From Piezodorus guildinii (lineage: Eukaryota > Arthropoda > Insecta > Hemiptera > Pentatomidae): DNA of 64,000 nucleotides. The DNA lies in the NCBI GenBank assembly GCA_023052935.1, contig CM041295.1, positions 167,454,366 through 167,518,365 of the forward strand. Reading direction: 5' to 3'. Made by a program: the position numbers and the translations under genes. Positions 32,600 to 42,740 of the stretch are shown here, piece after piece; position 1 is the first letter of the stretch, and each line of letters opens with the position of its first letter. The notes beneath the pieces are model-generated. The model had not been told where the DNA came from, made no database searches, and saw only the letters and a program-made list of their open reading frames with translations.

Positions 32600-33520
32600 C
32601 TGCATATTATGTAGTTTTTTTTACAAATATATTAGATTAAAGCTAACTTAAAGGAAGAGAATTTAAAATATCGGCATTTAAGCCCTGTCAGACTTTTTCA
32701 ATCAGAATAAAATCTAAATAATATTGAAGTCTATTAAATTTTGCATCGATATAGCAAGTTAAATCAAAATCGTTAGAGCCCTTTTTCGAGAAAATCGTAA
32801 AAATTGCAAAATGCATAGTATAAAGTGGCTCTTCTAGTAAGCTGATTTTGAAGAAAACGTTACTGTAACATCTCGGGCGTATAGTGCCTTAACTACGGAA
32901 TTTCAGTTTTATAATTTTTTTTTTTTCGCGCTAGACTTACCATACACGGACGGACACACCCCTGTATAGTTACCCTTTTTTTACCAATGCTAATAAGATG
33001 GTATGGGTAGTTTTTTCGAAAGTCTAAAAGTTACTTTAGGGGAAGGAAATTTAAAATATTGACATTTACGCCCTGTCAGACTATCTCACTGGTAATAAAA
33101 ACTACTTGATATTAAATCTTGTTAAATTTGATATAGACATAGAGAGTTTAATCAAAATCTAAGAAAATCGTAAAAATGTGCAAAATGCATGGGATAGAGT
33201 GGCACTTTTGATCCGTAGATTTTGAATAAAAAGGCTTATAGTTGTATTAAATATGAAATTTCGGCCAGTTTTTAAAATCGTGAAAATGCATCGGATAAAA
33301 TACTACTTCTGGTTCGTCCATTTTGATGAAAAAGTTGTAAAGTCTCGGACTTGTGTCGTATTAAATATGAAATTTCAGTTTCCTACGACTTGTGCTAGAC
33401 TTACACTACACCAACGCGGGCACACGGACCTTTTCGCGCGACTTGGTTATTTCGACTCAGGGGACCCAGAAACGTTGATCGCAATACTTTCCCTTACTAT
33501 ATACTTCATATAGGAATAAG
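32600..33520 (+). mobile_element. Family A repeat: two consecutive partial copies
   Basis: The block GCATTTAAGCCCTGTCAGAC ... AAATTTTGCATCGATATAGC ... AAGTGGCTCTTCTAGTAAGC appears at ~32670-32890 and again in altered form at ~33045-33300. The stretch ends with GATCGCAATACTTTCCCTTA and ATAAGTGAAAATAAA at ~33480-33515. An 86-residue frame at 33253-33513 lies in this repeat and is not a gene. Confidence 0.65.
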
Positions 33521-34589
33521 TGAAAATAAAAAAAATGAGTTAATAAATAAATGAAGTTGATCGGTTTTTTCAAGTGTATGTAAATACAATGACAAATGGA
33601 AGTCAAGTTTAATGTTGCTGAAGTGGATACGGAAGCACCTGCCATCCTCAGCTGGAGGCTAACACCTGCCGTATCTCCCACACCTGCTGTCCTTCCTCCC
33701 ATTAATAAGCTTCCTCACCACTTTCCTATCCGACTCCACACCTTTCCTCTTACATTGCCAACCTTATATGGATCATTTCGTTTATTACGGTTGAGGGATT
33801 ATAGATAAATATTGCGAGATAACTGCTTGAGATAATTTTCTCGATTAGGTATGGGTGTGTTCAGCATTCAAGTTAGACACACGCCTATTCTTGTTACGCC
33901 TTTAAGGACTTCAAGCACAGAGTTGGAACCTTGAATGGAGAAGAAGATATTCTATTATTAGTTTTATGAACCTTATATTATTTCTTTTAATTATTTATTT
34001 ATTATCACTATTTATTCTTTTTTAGACTAAAATCGATTTTAATTTTATGCTTAATATTCTTGCATCAAACCTAGTATTATTTTGTATATTCATTACTTTT
34101 CTTCCTTTCTTTAGTTTTTATTAAATTTATTCGTTATGTTTTGTTTCATTTTCATTTCCTTTACCAATTAGTTTTACTATTTACTTGTTAGGAATAATTG
34201 TAAATCTATTGTTGTTAGGGTTGTCTTTTGTACGAGACTATAACCTCACTTTTTCCATTGTTACCAGTTGTAATAGTAATTCTTTTATGTTAAAAAAAAA
34301 CAAAAAAAAAATACATTTTATGGCTCACGCAGCGGATCTGGAAATAAAGAAATAAAAAAAAACTTTATAATAATAATATTGGGTAATAAAATAAGTTGGT
34401 AGCGTTTTTCAATATTCTAATTTAATCCTCTCTGTTTTTATAAAATCATCTTTACTTGGTCAATAATGTTTACATATTCCAAAAAGTAAATAAGGACTAG
34501 TTAAGGTGCTTTTATGCATCAGTTTCATCCGAGATCCCTTATTTTTAAGTGGTATTTTGCTTTCTTAAAATCAAAGAGAAAAACAATTC
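33521..34589. other. No firm gene; possible LINE 3' tail at ~33900-34360
   Basis: Bases 34200-34360 (ending GGATCTGGAAATAAAGAAAT plus an A-rich tract) resemble the 3' UTR and tail of a LINE, but no coding part is attached. The remainder is unrecognised. Confidence 0.3.
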
Positions 34590-34965
34590 AGTTTCGTCAT
34601 TTAATGGTTTTTTTTTTCCCCCGAAAAGGAAAATCCGCTGCACATAATGTTAACAAAGCACCGTCCGGAAGTGGTTCGCTCGGTTGCTTGTTTGCTGGAG
34701 AACACAAATCGCTCGTCACGTCCTACAACTGATGATGACCAAATTCAAAAAATTACTCGAAAGATGGCAATATGTAATAGATGAAAATGGGCCATATACA
34801 AATGATTTAAGATATTTACAAGAAACTCAAGTTTTTATTGAGATCATTAGTAAAAAACGCTACCTACTTAATTTACAGCCCAATATTATTGTGATTGATT
34901 ATAATCATAAAACGGCCAAGTTATTGATATTCCTCTGTCCAATAATGGGAAATCTAATCCAGTAA
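34590..34965 (+). pseudogene. Possible mariner/Tc1-type transposase remnant
   Basis: Broken frames read FRHLMVFFFPRKGKSAAHN and, one frame over, RSSRPTTDDDQIQKITRK. This resembles the paired helix-turn-helix region of mariner-type transposases (F..GK.A.....I, ..GRP...DD). A later NIIVIDYNHKTAK could be a worn DNA-binding or catalytic DN.(S)YH segment. Indels and stops are frequent. The assignment is tentative. Confidence 0.35.
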
Positions 34966-35626
34966 AATCCAAAAGTACCAAGCTAAAGTAAGCTGAGCTA
35001 AAGAGATTTTAAAAATGGATAAAGTCATTATGAAGCCGATTGTGATATCCAGTGATGCTCTGATCCTTAAGCCCACTGTAGAAGCAACGGGTCTACCTAC
35101 AGCTGTTATAAGCAAAGTTTAATGTTAACACTTGAGGAATTGTAAGAAACTTCCTTAATATTCAATAGGAACAATTAAAGAAAAATCAGGTGAAGTGGTT
35201 CAAGTTAATCTCCCTCTCTCTCTCTAGGAATACTCCTTCTCATCATGTGCAACCAAATAAATAATAATACCAATTTCTTAATTTATTCTGGGGCAAGTCC
35301 CTTTAGAATAATAAAGAGGAAATATTTGGTTGACCCATGACACTTTTCAACAATTACTGTTTACAGTCGAGACAATTTAGGAAACCCAACAGAATCCATC
35401 ATTTGATAAAGCTTCGTATCTTCCTTCTTCAGATGTACAAGCCGAGTGATATGCCCAGATAATCATGATAATTGATGAACAAGAAAGTCCTGCCCAACTT
35501 CTCTTCATGTGCAATATTGATACAAAATTTAAAATAATAAAGAGAAAGAACGAGGAGTTCTATTTTTGAGACAAGTCTGGACATTTTGAAAAATATTCAG
35601 TAAGAAACATGTGGTTGAAGTAAAAA
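34966..35626. other. Nothing recognised
   Basis: No convincing motif; a short CT repeat at ~35212-35226. Confidence 0.4.
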
Positions 35627-36241
35627 ACGTGGTGCACGCAAGACACAACTTCCATTTTCTTCCACTGATAAAACCATCTTAAGAACTTTTAAATAAAGTT
35701 TATAGATTTATTTATTTGTAAATATAGTGCGTCTCTCTAGAGATAAAAAATATTTAAAAATTACATTTCAATAAAAAGGCTTGTTTCATTAAATAACCTT
35801 TTATATTATTCTCTACAAGAATGAGTTAGATTTATCAAGGTTTCATTACTCTCCATTCCCTCTTACAGCTCTATTTGCAACTTAATGTTTTATTCTATTA
35901 ATTATTCGATGGCAGATTTTTGCTCTTTTCAGTAGGAATTCGCTTGAGTTCAGTCTGGAAAACATCACTAGACTTCAAGAAAACCACAGCAGTGAATATT
36001 GGAGAAATATCGGTAAGCAAAGTTATAATTTACTTTGTACAATCACGAAAAGTAAAAGGAGGGTCACTGATCAGCTGATCGCCGCTAGCTCGGCAAGCTC
36101 GGGCTTGCTTTTCTTTAACTTATCTTTCTTTTATTATTATTCCTTCTCATTCTCATTTCATTATTTATCTATTATTATTATTTTATTTTATTTTTTTTAT
36201 TTATTTTTTTTTTTTTTTTTATTTTTTTTTTTTTTTTATGA

Positions 36242-37559
36242 ATGAGATATTTTCATCAAGTTATGTCCTCAAAAGCTACAAGTAAAAGATCTAGATCTGC
36301 AGGTTCAAACTCGTCTCCTACGAAACAGAGACCTCGCCGTGAAAATAATAAAAAAATGATTCCACCAGCGACCGCTTCAGCTACCTCTTTAGGATCTGAA
36401 CCACAGCCCAGCACATCATCACAAGGAATGACTGATGAATCGCCGTTCTTTACACCGAACCCATTTCAGATCCTCCAAAATCAAAATGAAAAAGAATCCA
36501 TGGAATCTTCTCCTATACCCAGGGAACCACAACCTCCACCAATTTTTGTTAAAAATATTAAAAAATTTTCAACTACTTTGTGCGCATTTAAACAAATTAA
36601 CCGATCCTAATAGTTATTCATGTATAAGTAGAACCAGTGATACTAAAATATCCCCGACTACCGCCGAAAGCTACAGAAAAATAGTAAAATATCTGAGTGA
36701 GACCAAAGCTGATTTTCATACCTATCAGTTGCGCCAGGAAAGAGCTTTAAGGGTTGTAATTAGAAACCTACACCCTTCGACACCAGTGACAGCTATCAAA
36801 GAAGAACTGACGGAGATAGGCTATAAAGTGCGGCAAGTCACCAATGTCCTAAAAGATAAAATTCCAATGCCTCTATTCTTCGTGGACTTGGAACCATCAG
36901 CAGGAGTTGAAAAAGTTTACGACCTCAATAGATTGTACTATACTAGTGTAAGAGTTGAGAAACCTTACACTAAGAAAGAAATAGTGCAGTGCCATAATTG
37001 TCAGGCATATGGTCATACGAGAACTTACTGCCACCACACACCACGCTGTGTGAAATGCGGTGAGCAACATAAATCAGAAGAATGCACAAGATCAAGATCA
37101 ACACCCGCTGTATGTGCTCTGTGCCTCGAGGACCACCCGGCTAACTACAAGGGATGTCAAATCTATAAGAACCTCAAAAGCAGATACCAAAAACCTCAGA
37201 ATCAGGATGAAACAGCTGAGCCGATTAGAAGCAGAAGACAACCTTCAAAAACAATTGATTCCAATGTAACATTTGCCCATCTACTTGGAGGTGGGAACCA
37301 GAACAAAGAGACCCTGCCGGAACAACGCATACTACAAAATCCTGAACCCATTCCACAACCACATATTCCTCAAAATTTAACCAACCATCAAAAACCTCAT
37401 CCGAATCAAATTTCTCATATTCCTCCTCCATCAAATGTCACAGACCTTACAAGTTTGATGACATCCTTCATCACTGAAATCAAATCCCTTGTTATGCCGC
37501 TAATATCACTACTTACTAATCTCGTATCAAATTTAATCCCATCCTTAAAAAATCCTTAA
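36242..37559 (+). pseudogene. Jockey ORF1 (gag-like), one frameshift
   Basis: The N-terminus (36242, or the internal MSSKATSKRSRS at 36263) is basic and Ser/Pro-rich. A one-base shift in an A/T-rich run at ~36550-36580 passes to the frame ending at 37559. That frame holds RVVIRNLHPSTPVTAIKEEL, an RRM-like segment typical of Jockey ORF1, then knuckles CHNCQAYGHTRTYC, CVKCGEQHKSEEC and a CALCLEDH.....C variant (about 36991-37155). The tail is Pro/Gln/Asn-rich. It would coat element RNA. The stop codon TAA is directly followed by the ORF2 ATG in the same frame. The shift could be a recent mutation or a sequencing error in a homopolymer. Confidence 0.8.
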
Positions 37560-40244
37560 ATGACTACACCTAACTCCTTATCCATTCTCCTTTGGAATGC
37601 GAATGGTGTTAGAAATCACACTGACGAACTTACAGCTTTATTGCAAGACAAAAACGTTGATGTAGCACTTATTACTGAAACTAGACTAACCACTAAACAG
37701 TACTTTAAAATACCTCAATACGTAACATACCGTACGGACCACCCAGACGGAAAAGCCCATGCCGGTACTGCTGTCATTGTGCACCAGTCCCTCTCCCACC
37801 ACATACTCCCACTCCCCTCCTATGATTTCCTACAATGCACCGCCATAGTAATCAAGACTTTTTCATTTCCGATCACCCTCGCATCAGCGTACTGCCCTCC
37901 TAAACATTCCATTTCCAACATTCTATTCGAATCCTTCCTCAATTCCTTAGGAAACCACTTCATTCTGGGTGCAGACATGAATGCTAAGAACCAACAATGG
38001 GGTTCCAGGTCCACGAATTGTCGTGGGCGGAATTTACAGTCTGCACTCAACTCTAGACGTTTCAACCTCCTGCCTCCTGATTCCCCTACCTACTGGCCAA
38101 CTGATCCTAACCGTAATCCTGACATCCTTGACTTCTTCATCCACAGCGGATTAGGCTCCCTAAACATGTCGGTGACTCGCCTTGATGAACTGTCCTCTGA
38201 CCATAGTCCATTGCTCCTTAAAGTATCCCTAATTCCTATTCCTAAATCCAACCCACCGTCATTTATCAGAGGACCAGTAAACTGGGACCTTTTTCGCCAA
38301 ATCCTGACCAGTGATATTGACCTCGGAGTGAAACTCAAAACTCCAGATGACCTTGACGATGCCGTAAACTCCTTCACCATCGCTATTCAACAAGCTGTTT
38401 GGACTGCCTCCTCTCCCAAGCACTCCCAGACAAGTCATAACCAAAATCATTTACCACAACACCTCATAGACCTCATCCGCACCAAACGACGATCCAGATC
38501 CTTATGGCAACGCACCCGTCACCCCTCAGATCGCCGCTCCTATAACGTTTATTGTAGACAATTAAAGAGGGAGCTGGCGACCTTCCGTTCCCAATCCTTT
38601 AGTTCCTTCCTGTCTTCTCTTTCAGCTTGTGACAATTCCCTATGGAATGTCACTAAGAAAATTCTAAAATCCCACCATATTTCCCATCCCCTCCGTCGTA
38701 GTAATGGCTCCTGGGCTGCGTCTGATGAAGACAAAGCCGAGGAACTTGCCAAATACATTTCCGAAGTCTTCACACCTCATCCAGAATCCCATCCAAACCA
38801 CACTGCAGTAGTGGAAGAGTTCCTTCAGTCTCCAATCCCGCTTTCATTACCTCCTAAAGCAGTTAATCCCTCCGAGGTCAAATATCTTCTCCGAAAACTT
38901 GCACTCCGTAAATCTCCTGGATACGATCTCCTCACTCCTCAGATTCTCAGACAGCTTCCATCTAAAGCCGTTATATTTCTTACATATATTTACAACTCCA
39001 TTCTACGCACTACTCATTTTCCTCTCTTATGGAAACATTCCACTATAATTCTCTTCCTAAAACCAGGTAAACCTCCTAACACAACGACTTCATATAGACC
39101 TATCAGCCTACTCCCAATCCTTTCAAAAATCTTTGAAAAAATCCTCCTCAAACGAATATTACCTTTATTAGAATCCCACACTATTCCTTCCCATCAGTTT
39201 GGATTCCGTTCCCAACATTCAACCGTTCAGCAAGGGCTCCGAGTCGTTGACCATATTTCCTCTGCTCTTGAGAACAAGGAGTACTGCGCGGGTGCATTTC
39301 TGGACATAACGCAAGCATTTGACCGGGTGTGGCACCCGGGATTACTCTTTAAGCTCAAAAACCATTTACCCCAATCCCTATACCTAGTCCTCCGATCCTA
39401 TCTATCAAACCGCTCCTTCCGAGTTCGCTGTGGTGCAGAATATTCCAATTATTATCCAGTCGAATCCGGTGTTCCTCAGGGCAGTGTCCTTGGTCCTTTC
39501 CTTTACAATATATACACGGCTGATATTCCTGTTTGCCCTAATACCTTCCTAGCAACGTACGCTGATGACACAGCTATCCTATCCTCTCACATAGATCCCG
39601 AAATTGCATCTATAGGCCTCCAAACGCACCTTTCTCAAATTGAAGACTGGTGTAACAACTGGAGAATCAAAGTTAATCAATCTAAATGCAAACATGTCAC
39701 CTTTACCCTTCGAAGACAATCCTGCCCTCCAGTTCTCTTTAACTCCGTTCCGCTTCCTTTCTCCGACACAGTCCGGTATCTTGGCTTCCTTCTGGACAAA
39801 AGACTAACTTGGAACCCGCATACTAGACTTAAACGACAAGAACTTAATCGACGATTTGGACAATTATACAGACTACTGAACAGAAATTCTAAATTATCTA
39901 TCGAGAACAAACTGCTAATATACAAGACAGTACTGAAACCTATCTGGACCTACGGACTTGAACTGTGGGGGACAGCCAAATTTTCTAACATCAAACGCAT
40001 TCAATCCTTCCAATCAAAAGTCCTCCGAACAATAGTTAATGCTCCTTATTATGTATCCAACCATACCTTACACCGCGACCTAAATATTCCATTTATTTTA
40101 GACCTTATACCATTAAAATTCTCTAAATTCCATCAGAACCTTATCCATCACCCTAATCCCCTAGCTCAATCCTTATCCAGCTCCACACATCCTTACCATC
40201 CTCCTAGAAGGTTGAAACGGCAGTGGCCTCGAGACCTCTTGTAA
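37560..40244 (+). CDS. Jockey ORF2: APE endonuclease and reverse transcriptase
   Basis: Uninterrupted 894-residue ORF. The endonuclease spans residues ~8-220: WNANGV (12-17), ITETR with Glu40, GADMNAKNQQWGS (Asp139, Asn141) and SDH (213-215). The RT spans ~480-730: SYRPISLLPILSKIFEK, FGFRSQHSTVQQG, FLDITQAFD with Asp582, SGVPQGSVLGPFLYNIY, TYADDTAIL (Asp669, Asp670) and YLGFLLDKRLTWN. The C-terminal part has YGLELWG, HRDLNIP and ends RLKRQWPRDLL. All catalytic residues expected for nicking target DNA and for reverse transcription are present, and the length fits Jockey-clade ORF2. It begins immediately after the ORF1 stop, so translation probably depends on reinitiation or readthrough. It may be retrotransposition-competent if ORF1 is supplied. 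Confidence 0.92.
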   Translation: MTTPNSLSILLWNANGVRNHTDELTALLQDKNVDVALITETRLTTKQYFKIPQYVTYRTDHPDGKAHAGTAVIVHQSLSHHILPLPSYDFLQCTAIVIKTFSFPITLASAYCPPKHSISNILFESFLNSLGNHFILGADMNAKNQQWGSRSTNCRGRNLQSALNSRRFNLLPPDSPTYWPTDPNRNPDILDFFIHSGLGSLNMSVTRLDELSSDHSPLLLKVSLIPIPKSNPPSFIRGPVNWDLFRQILTSDIDLGVKLKTPDDLDDAVNSFTIAIQQAVWTASSPKHSQTSHNQNHLPQHLIDLIRTKRRSRSLWQRTRHPSDRRSYNVYCRQLKRELATFRSQSFSSFLSSLSACDNSLWNVTKKILKSHHISHPLRRSNGSWAASDEDKAEELAKYISEVFTPHPESHPNHTAVVEEFLQSPIPLSLPPKAVNPSEVKYLLRKLALRKSPGYDLLTPQILRQLPSKAVIFLTYIYNSILRTTHFPLLWKHSTIILFLKPGKPPNTTTSYRPISLLPILSKIFEKILLKRILPLLESHTIPSHQFGFRSQHSTVQQGLRVVDHISSALENKEYCAGAFLDITQAFDRVWHPGLLFKLKNHLPQSLYLVLRSYLSNRSFRVRCGAEYSNYYPVESGVPQGSVLGPFLYNIYTADIPVCPNTFLATYADDTAILSSHIDPEIASIGLQTHLSQIEDWCNNWRIKVNQSKCKHVTFTLRRQSCPPVLFNSVPLPFSDTVRYLGFLLDKRLTWNPHTRLKRQELNRRFGQLYRLLNRNSKLSIENKLLIYKTVLKPIWTYGLELWGTAKFSNIKRIQSFQSKVLRTIVNAPYYVSNHTLHRDLNIPFILDLIPLKFSKFHQNLIHHPNPLAQSLSSSTHPYHPPRRLKRQWPRDLL

Positions 40245-41115
40245 AATGTATATTGGAGTTCTAGCATTGGCTAGATTCTCCACTCACGTGCTGTATGCTT
40301 GTGAATTGTATATAGGTATGAGTGACTTTTGTATAAATTTTATTGATTTTGTTTTGTATATATGTATATTGTATTATTATTATATAAATTTATTGTTTTG
40401 TAAATATCGTGTGAATGTAGTATGAATGTTGTACTTCATCACTATTAAAAATGTCCTAAATTGGACAGATTGTAATATTGCTCAATAAAGAATTGTTTCT
40501 AAAAAAAAAAAAAAAAAAATTATTCGATGAGCTTTAGCTTTCCAGCAGTATATTATACATCTATATTACTGTTCTTATGCTCAGATAAACAAACACTGCA
40601 TTTAAGAAAATTGTTCTTTTCACCTTTAGTTGGATATCAAATTCGATCAACTATTATATTTACCCGTTTTTAATCAATACTAATAACAAAAAATGGTTAT
40701 TTTTTCGAATCTGCAAATTGAAGGTACTGCTGAGAAGGACAATTTAAGCCCGTCTGTTATTTTAATAAGAAAGAAACGTACATTATATTAAAGTTTAGGT
40801 GGATATAGCGAGTTTCATCAAAATCGTTAGAGCCGTTTAAGAGGGAATCGTAACTAAGTAGTTCTACTGGCTCGCCGATTTTATTAAAATGTTTCTGTAA
40901 CGGTCTCAGGCATATAAGCTTTAAAAATATAAAATTTCAGTTTTATAAAACTTATGATCTTCGAGCTAGACCTAAAATACACACACATCGACTTTTTCGC
41001 AGATCTTGGTCTTTTGAACTTAAACCTTAAAATGTGCATTTCCGGTGAAAACCGGAATTCAAAACTTTTCACGATCGCAATGATTTTCTATACTGCATAT
41101 CATTCGTATGTGTGA

Positions 41116-41725
41116 TAAGACAAGCTTAAAACCTAAAAGTCCAAAACTTTCATATTTAAGACAAGTTTGCGAACCATCTTCGATTATTATTAAAGTAGCT
41201 TTTTACATATATTTTTACTATTTTCTCTAAACAAATTTCGAATGATTTTTTTAAAACATCATGTAGGTTTATCCTAATGCGAAGGATGAACATCGGCTTA
41301 AGATTTTCGAAATATTTTTAGGTTCGCGTAAAATATTTGATCCGAAGAGAGATGAGGCCACTGGGGAGTTCAGAGGGTTGCACAACGCGGAATTGCGGAG
41401 CTTATAATATGTGAATATAATTGTGTTGATAGCATCGCGAAGACTTGAATGGGCAAGTAAAGTTGTCGGCCTGTGTGAGGAATGGATTCCGAAAAAAATG
41501 GTATACACTAAACCGGCTGGTAGGCGTCCGAAAGGTAGACCGAAGCGTCGATGGGAGGATTGCGTCAAGGCTGATCTTGGGGGCATGTGCTTGAACGGTG
41601 ATCATTGGACGAACCTGTTTTAGCGGAATTTGGTGGTATCGGCATCGAACCTTCGGGTTCGGTAAGCCTATTATTATAATTTACCCTAATAGACATAATC
41701 TGACAGGCCTTAAATGTCGAATAAA
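41116..41725 (-). mobile_element. Family A fragment (minus) split by an RTE tail
   Basis: 41116-41275 (AAAACTTTCATATTTAAGAC, ATCATGTAGGTTTATCCTAA) and 41683-41725 (TAATCTGACAGGCCTTAAAT) are consecutive parts of family A in the reverse sense. TTATCCTAAT at ~41268-41277 and TTACCCTAAT at ~41682-41691 could be the RTE target duplication with one mismatch. Confidence 0.5.
41275..41682 (+). pseudogene. RTE-clade LINE ORF2 C-terminus, 5'-truncated
   Basis: Begins within the segment AAGGATGAACATCGGCTTAA and runs to GGTTCGGTAAGCCTATTATT. Readable protein pieces: IASRRLEWASKVVGLCEEW, RRPKGRPKRRWEDCVKADLG and GDHWTNLF, matching IASRRLKWAREVVRLCEER and GRPKRRWEDCIKADLG at 55930-56100. One stop and a small indel separate the pieces. 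Confidence 0.75.
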
Positions 41726-42133
41726 AAAAAAAATCTTCGTTGTTAGCATCGATAAACATAGGAAAATATGAAATATAAAAAACATTAATATCCAACTGAA
41801 GTAGATGAAGTAGAAATACATTACCAGATTTTTTTTTTTCTGCAGACAACCTTATTAATAAAGATGTGTATTTAATAAGAAGAAGATGAGTAGTATATAT
41901 TAATATAGATAGCTACTAAACTTAATCTTAAATTAAATGCGATTTATTTTCTATTAATTCATTTTCACCTTATTTAAAAGTTCTATACTTAATCGCAAAT
42001 AATCGAGTGTTCAACGCATAACATTTTAAAAAATAATACTTTTTACGGTATATGGCATCTGTTCGTATGATTTTGCCCCCAAAAAACTAATCTAATTTTT
42101 TATTTATATTCCAATTATAATTATTAATTTTTA
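41726..42133. other. Nothing recognised
   Basis: AT-rich interval. Confidence 0.4.
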
Positions 42134-42207
42134 GATGTAGTATGAATGCTGTACTTTATCACTATTAAAAATGTCCTAATTTGACAGATTGTAATATTAC
42201 TAAAAAC
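42134..42207 (+). mobile_element. Jockey 3' UTR fragment
   Basis: ATGTAGTATGAATGCTGTAC, then ACTATTAAAAATGTCCTAAT and TTGACAGATTGTAATATTAC, over 90 percent identical by eye to 40415-40490 of the full-length Jockey. No poly(A) follows. Confidence 0.75.
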
Positions 42208-42409
42208 AAATTAATATATAATAATTAATTAATCATATTTGATTTCTAAATCAAAGCCTTCGACCGAACCTTTCTTGCCCGTTCCGTTCTGGAATTTTAT
42301 TCCTTCCAATAAACGTCGTGCTTCTTCCTTATCCATGCAAATGTCTCCTTTTCCAACAGATATTATTTTAAATTTTTAGAATTTTGATCAAAAGAATCCA
42401 CTCATTACA
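42208..42409. other. Nothing recognised
   Basis: Short interval; could contain flanking parts of the transposase remnant that follows. Confidence 0.3.
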
Positions 42410-42697
42410 ATGACTGAACATCAAGATTTTTTTTATTTCTCGAAACGTAGCCTAAATAAAATATATTGCCGGACGCAGAGATACACAACAACGATATTTT
42501 GTTCTAAAGTAGGCAATATTTGTAGTTCAACTATTACGGACTGGAAGAATATGTTGAGAGAGATTTGTGCCTATAGTGAAATAATCCTATTCAAATATGA
42601 GGGAAAAATTACGGTAGATAGAGAAGAATCTTATTATATTAAAAAAAAAATGTTGGAAGAATGTACCCTCATTAATGGGTTTTGGGGGTATATGTAG
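42410..42697 (+). pseudogene. Merlin-like (ISXO2-type DDE) transposase remnant
   Basis: A 95-residue open frame with VGNICSSTITDWKNMLREIC followed by AYSEI and, after a gap, GKITVDREESYYIKKKM. In Merlin/ISXO2-type transposases the corresponding text is a S..T(V)vDW.n..RevC motif, then a GG.g..VEIDES.f.rrK motif carrying the first catalytic Asp. Here the second Asp-Glu-Ser is altered (DREES), so catalysis would be lost. The rest of the domain is absent. The open frame suggests moderate age. Confidence 0.5.
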
Positions 42698-42740
42698 GGA
42701 ATCAACAGAGTGTTTTCTCTATGCAGCACCTGAGAGCACA

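Larger units (their letters stand above)
35901..40529 (+). mobile_element. Full-length Jockey-clade LINE with target duplication
   Basis: Element 35912-40518, flanked by ATTATTCGATG at 35901-35911 and 40519-40529. It has a 5' UTR of ~330 bases ending in a long T-rich tract (36181-36238), ORF1 (36242-37559), ORF2 (37560-40244), a 3' UTR with TTGGACAGATTGTAATATTG, an AATAAA signal at ~40485, and poly(A) at 40500-40519. One base shift in ORF1 is the only obvious defect. A second copy in inverted orientation occupies 61084-64000, and a 3' fragment is at 42134-42207. Confidence 0.9.
35627..41115 (+). mobile_element. Family A repeat split by a full-length Jockey insertion
   Basis: Left part 35627-35911 starts AACGTGGTGCACGCAAGACA. 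The right part 40519-41115 resumes with GAGCTTTAGCTTTCCAGCAG (the 47-bp region), then CAAATTCGATCAACTATTAT, AAAATCGTTAGAGCCG, and ends GATCGCAATGATTTTC near 41085. The split is exactly at the Jockey target duplication, so the two halves form one older family A copy. Confidence 0.75.

Noticed and set aside
33596..33808. Pro-rich 70-residue ORF
   Set aside because: No start context or homology; the interval may be a decayed LINE 3' region but evidence is too thin.
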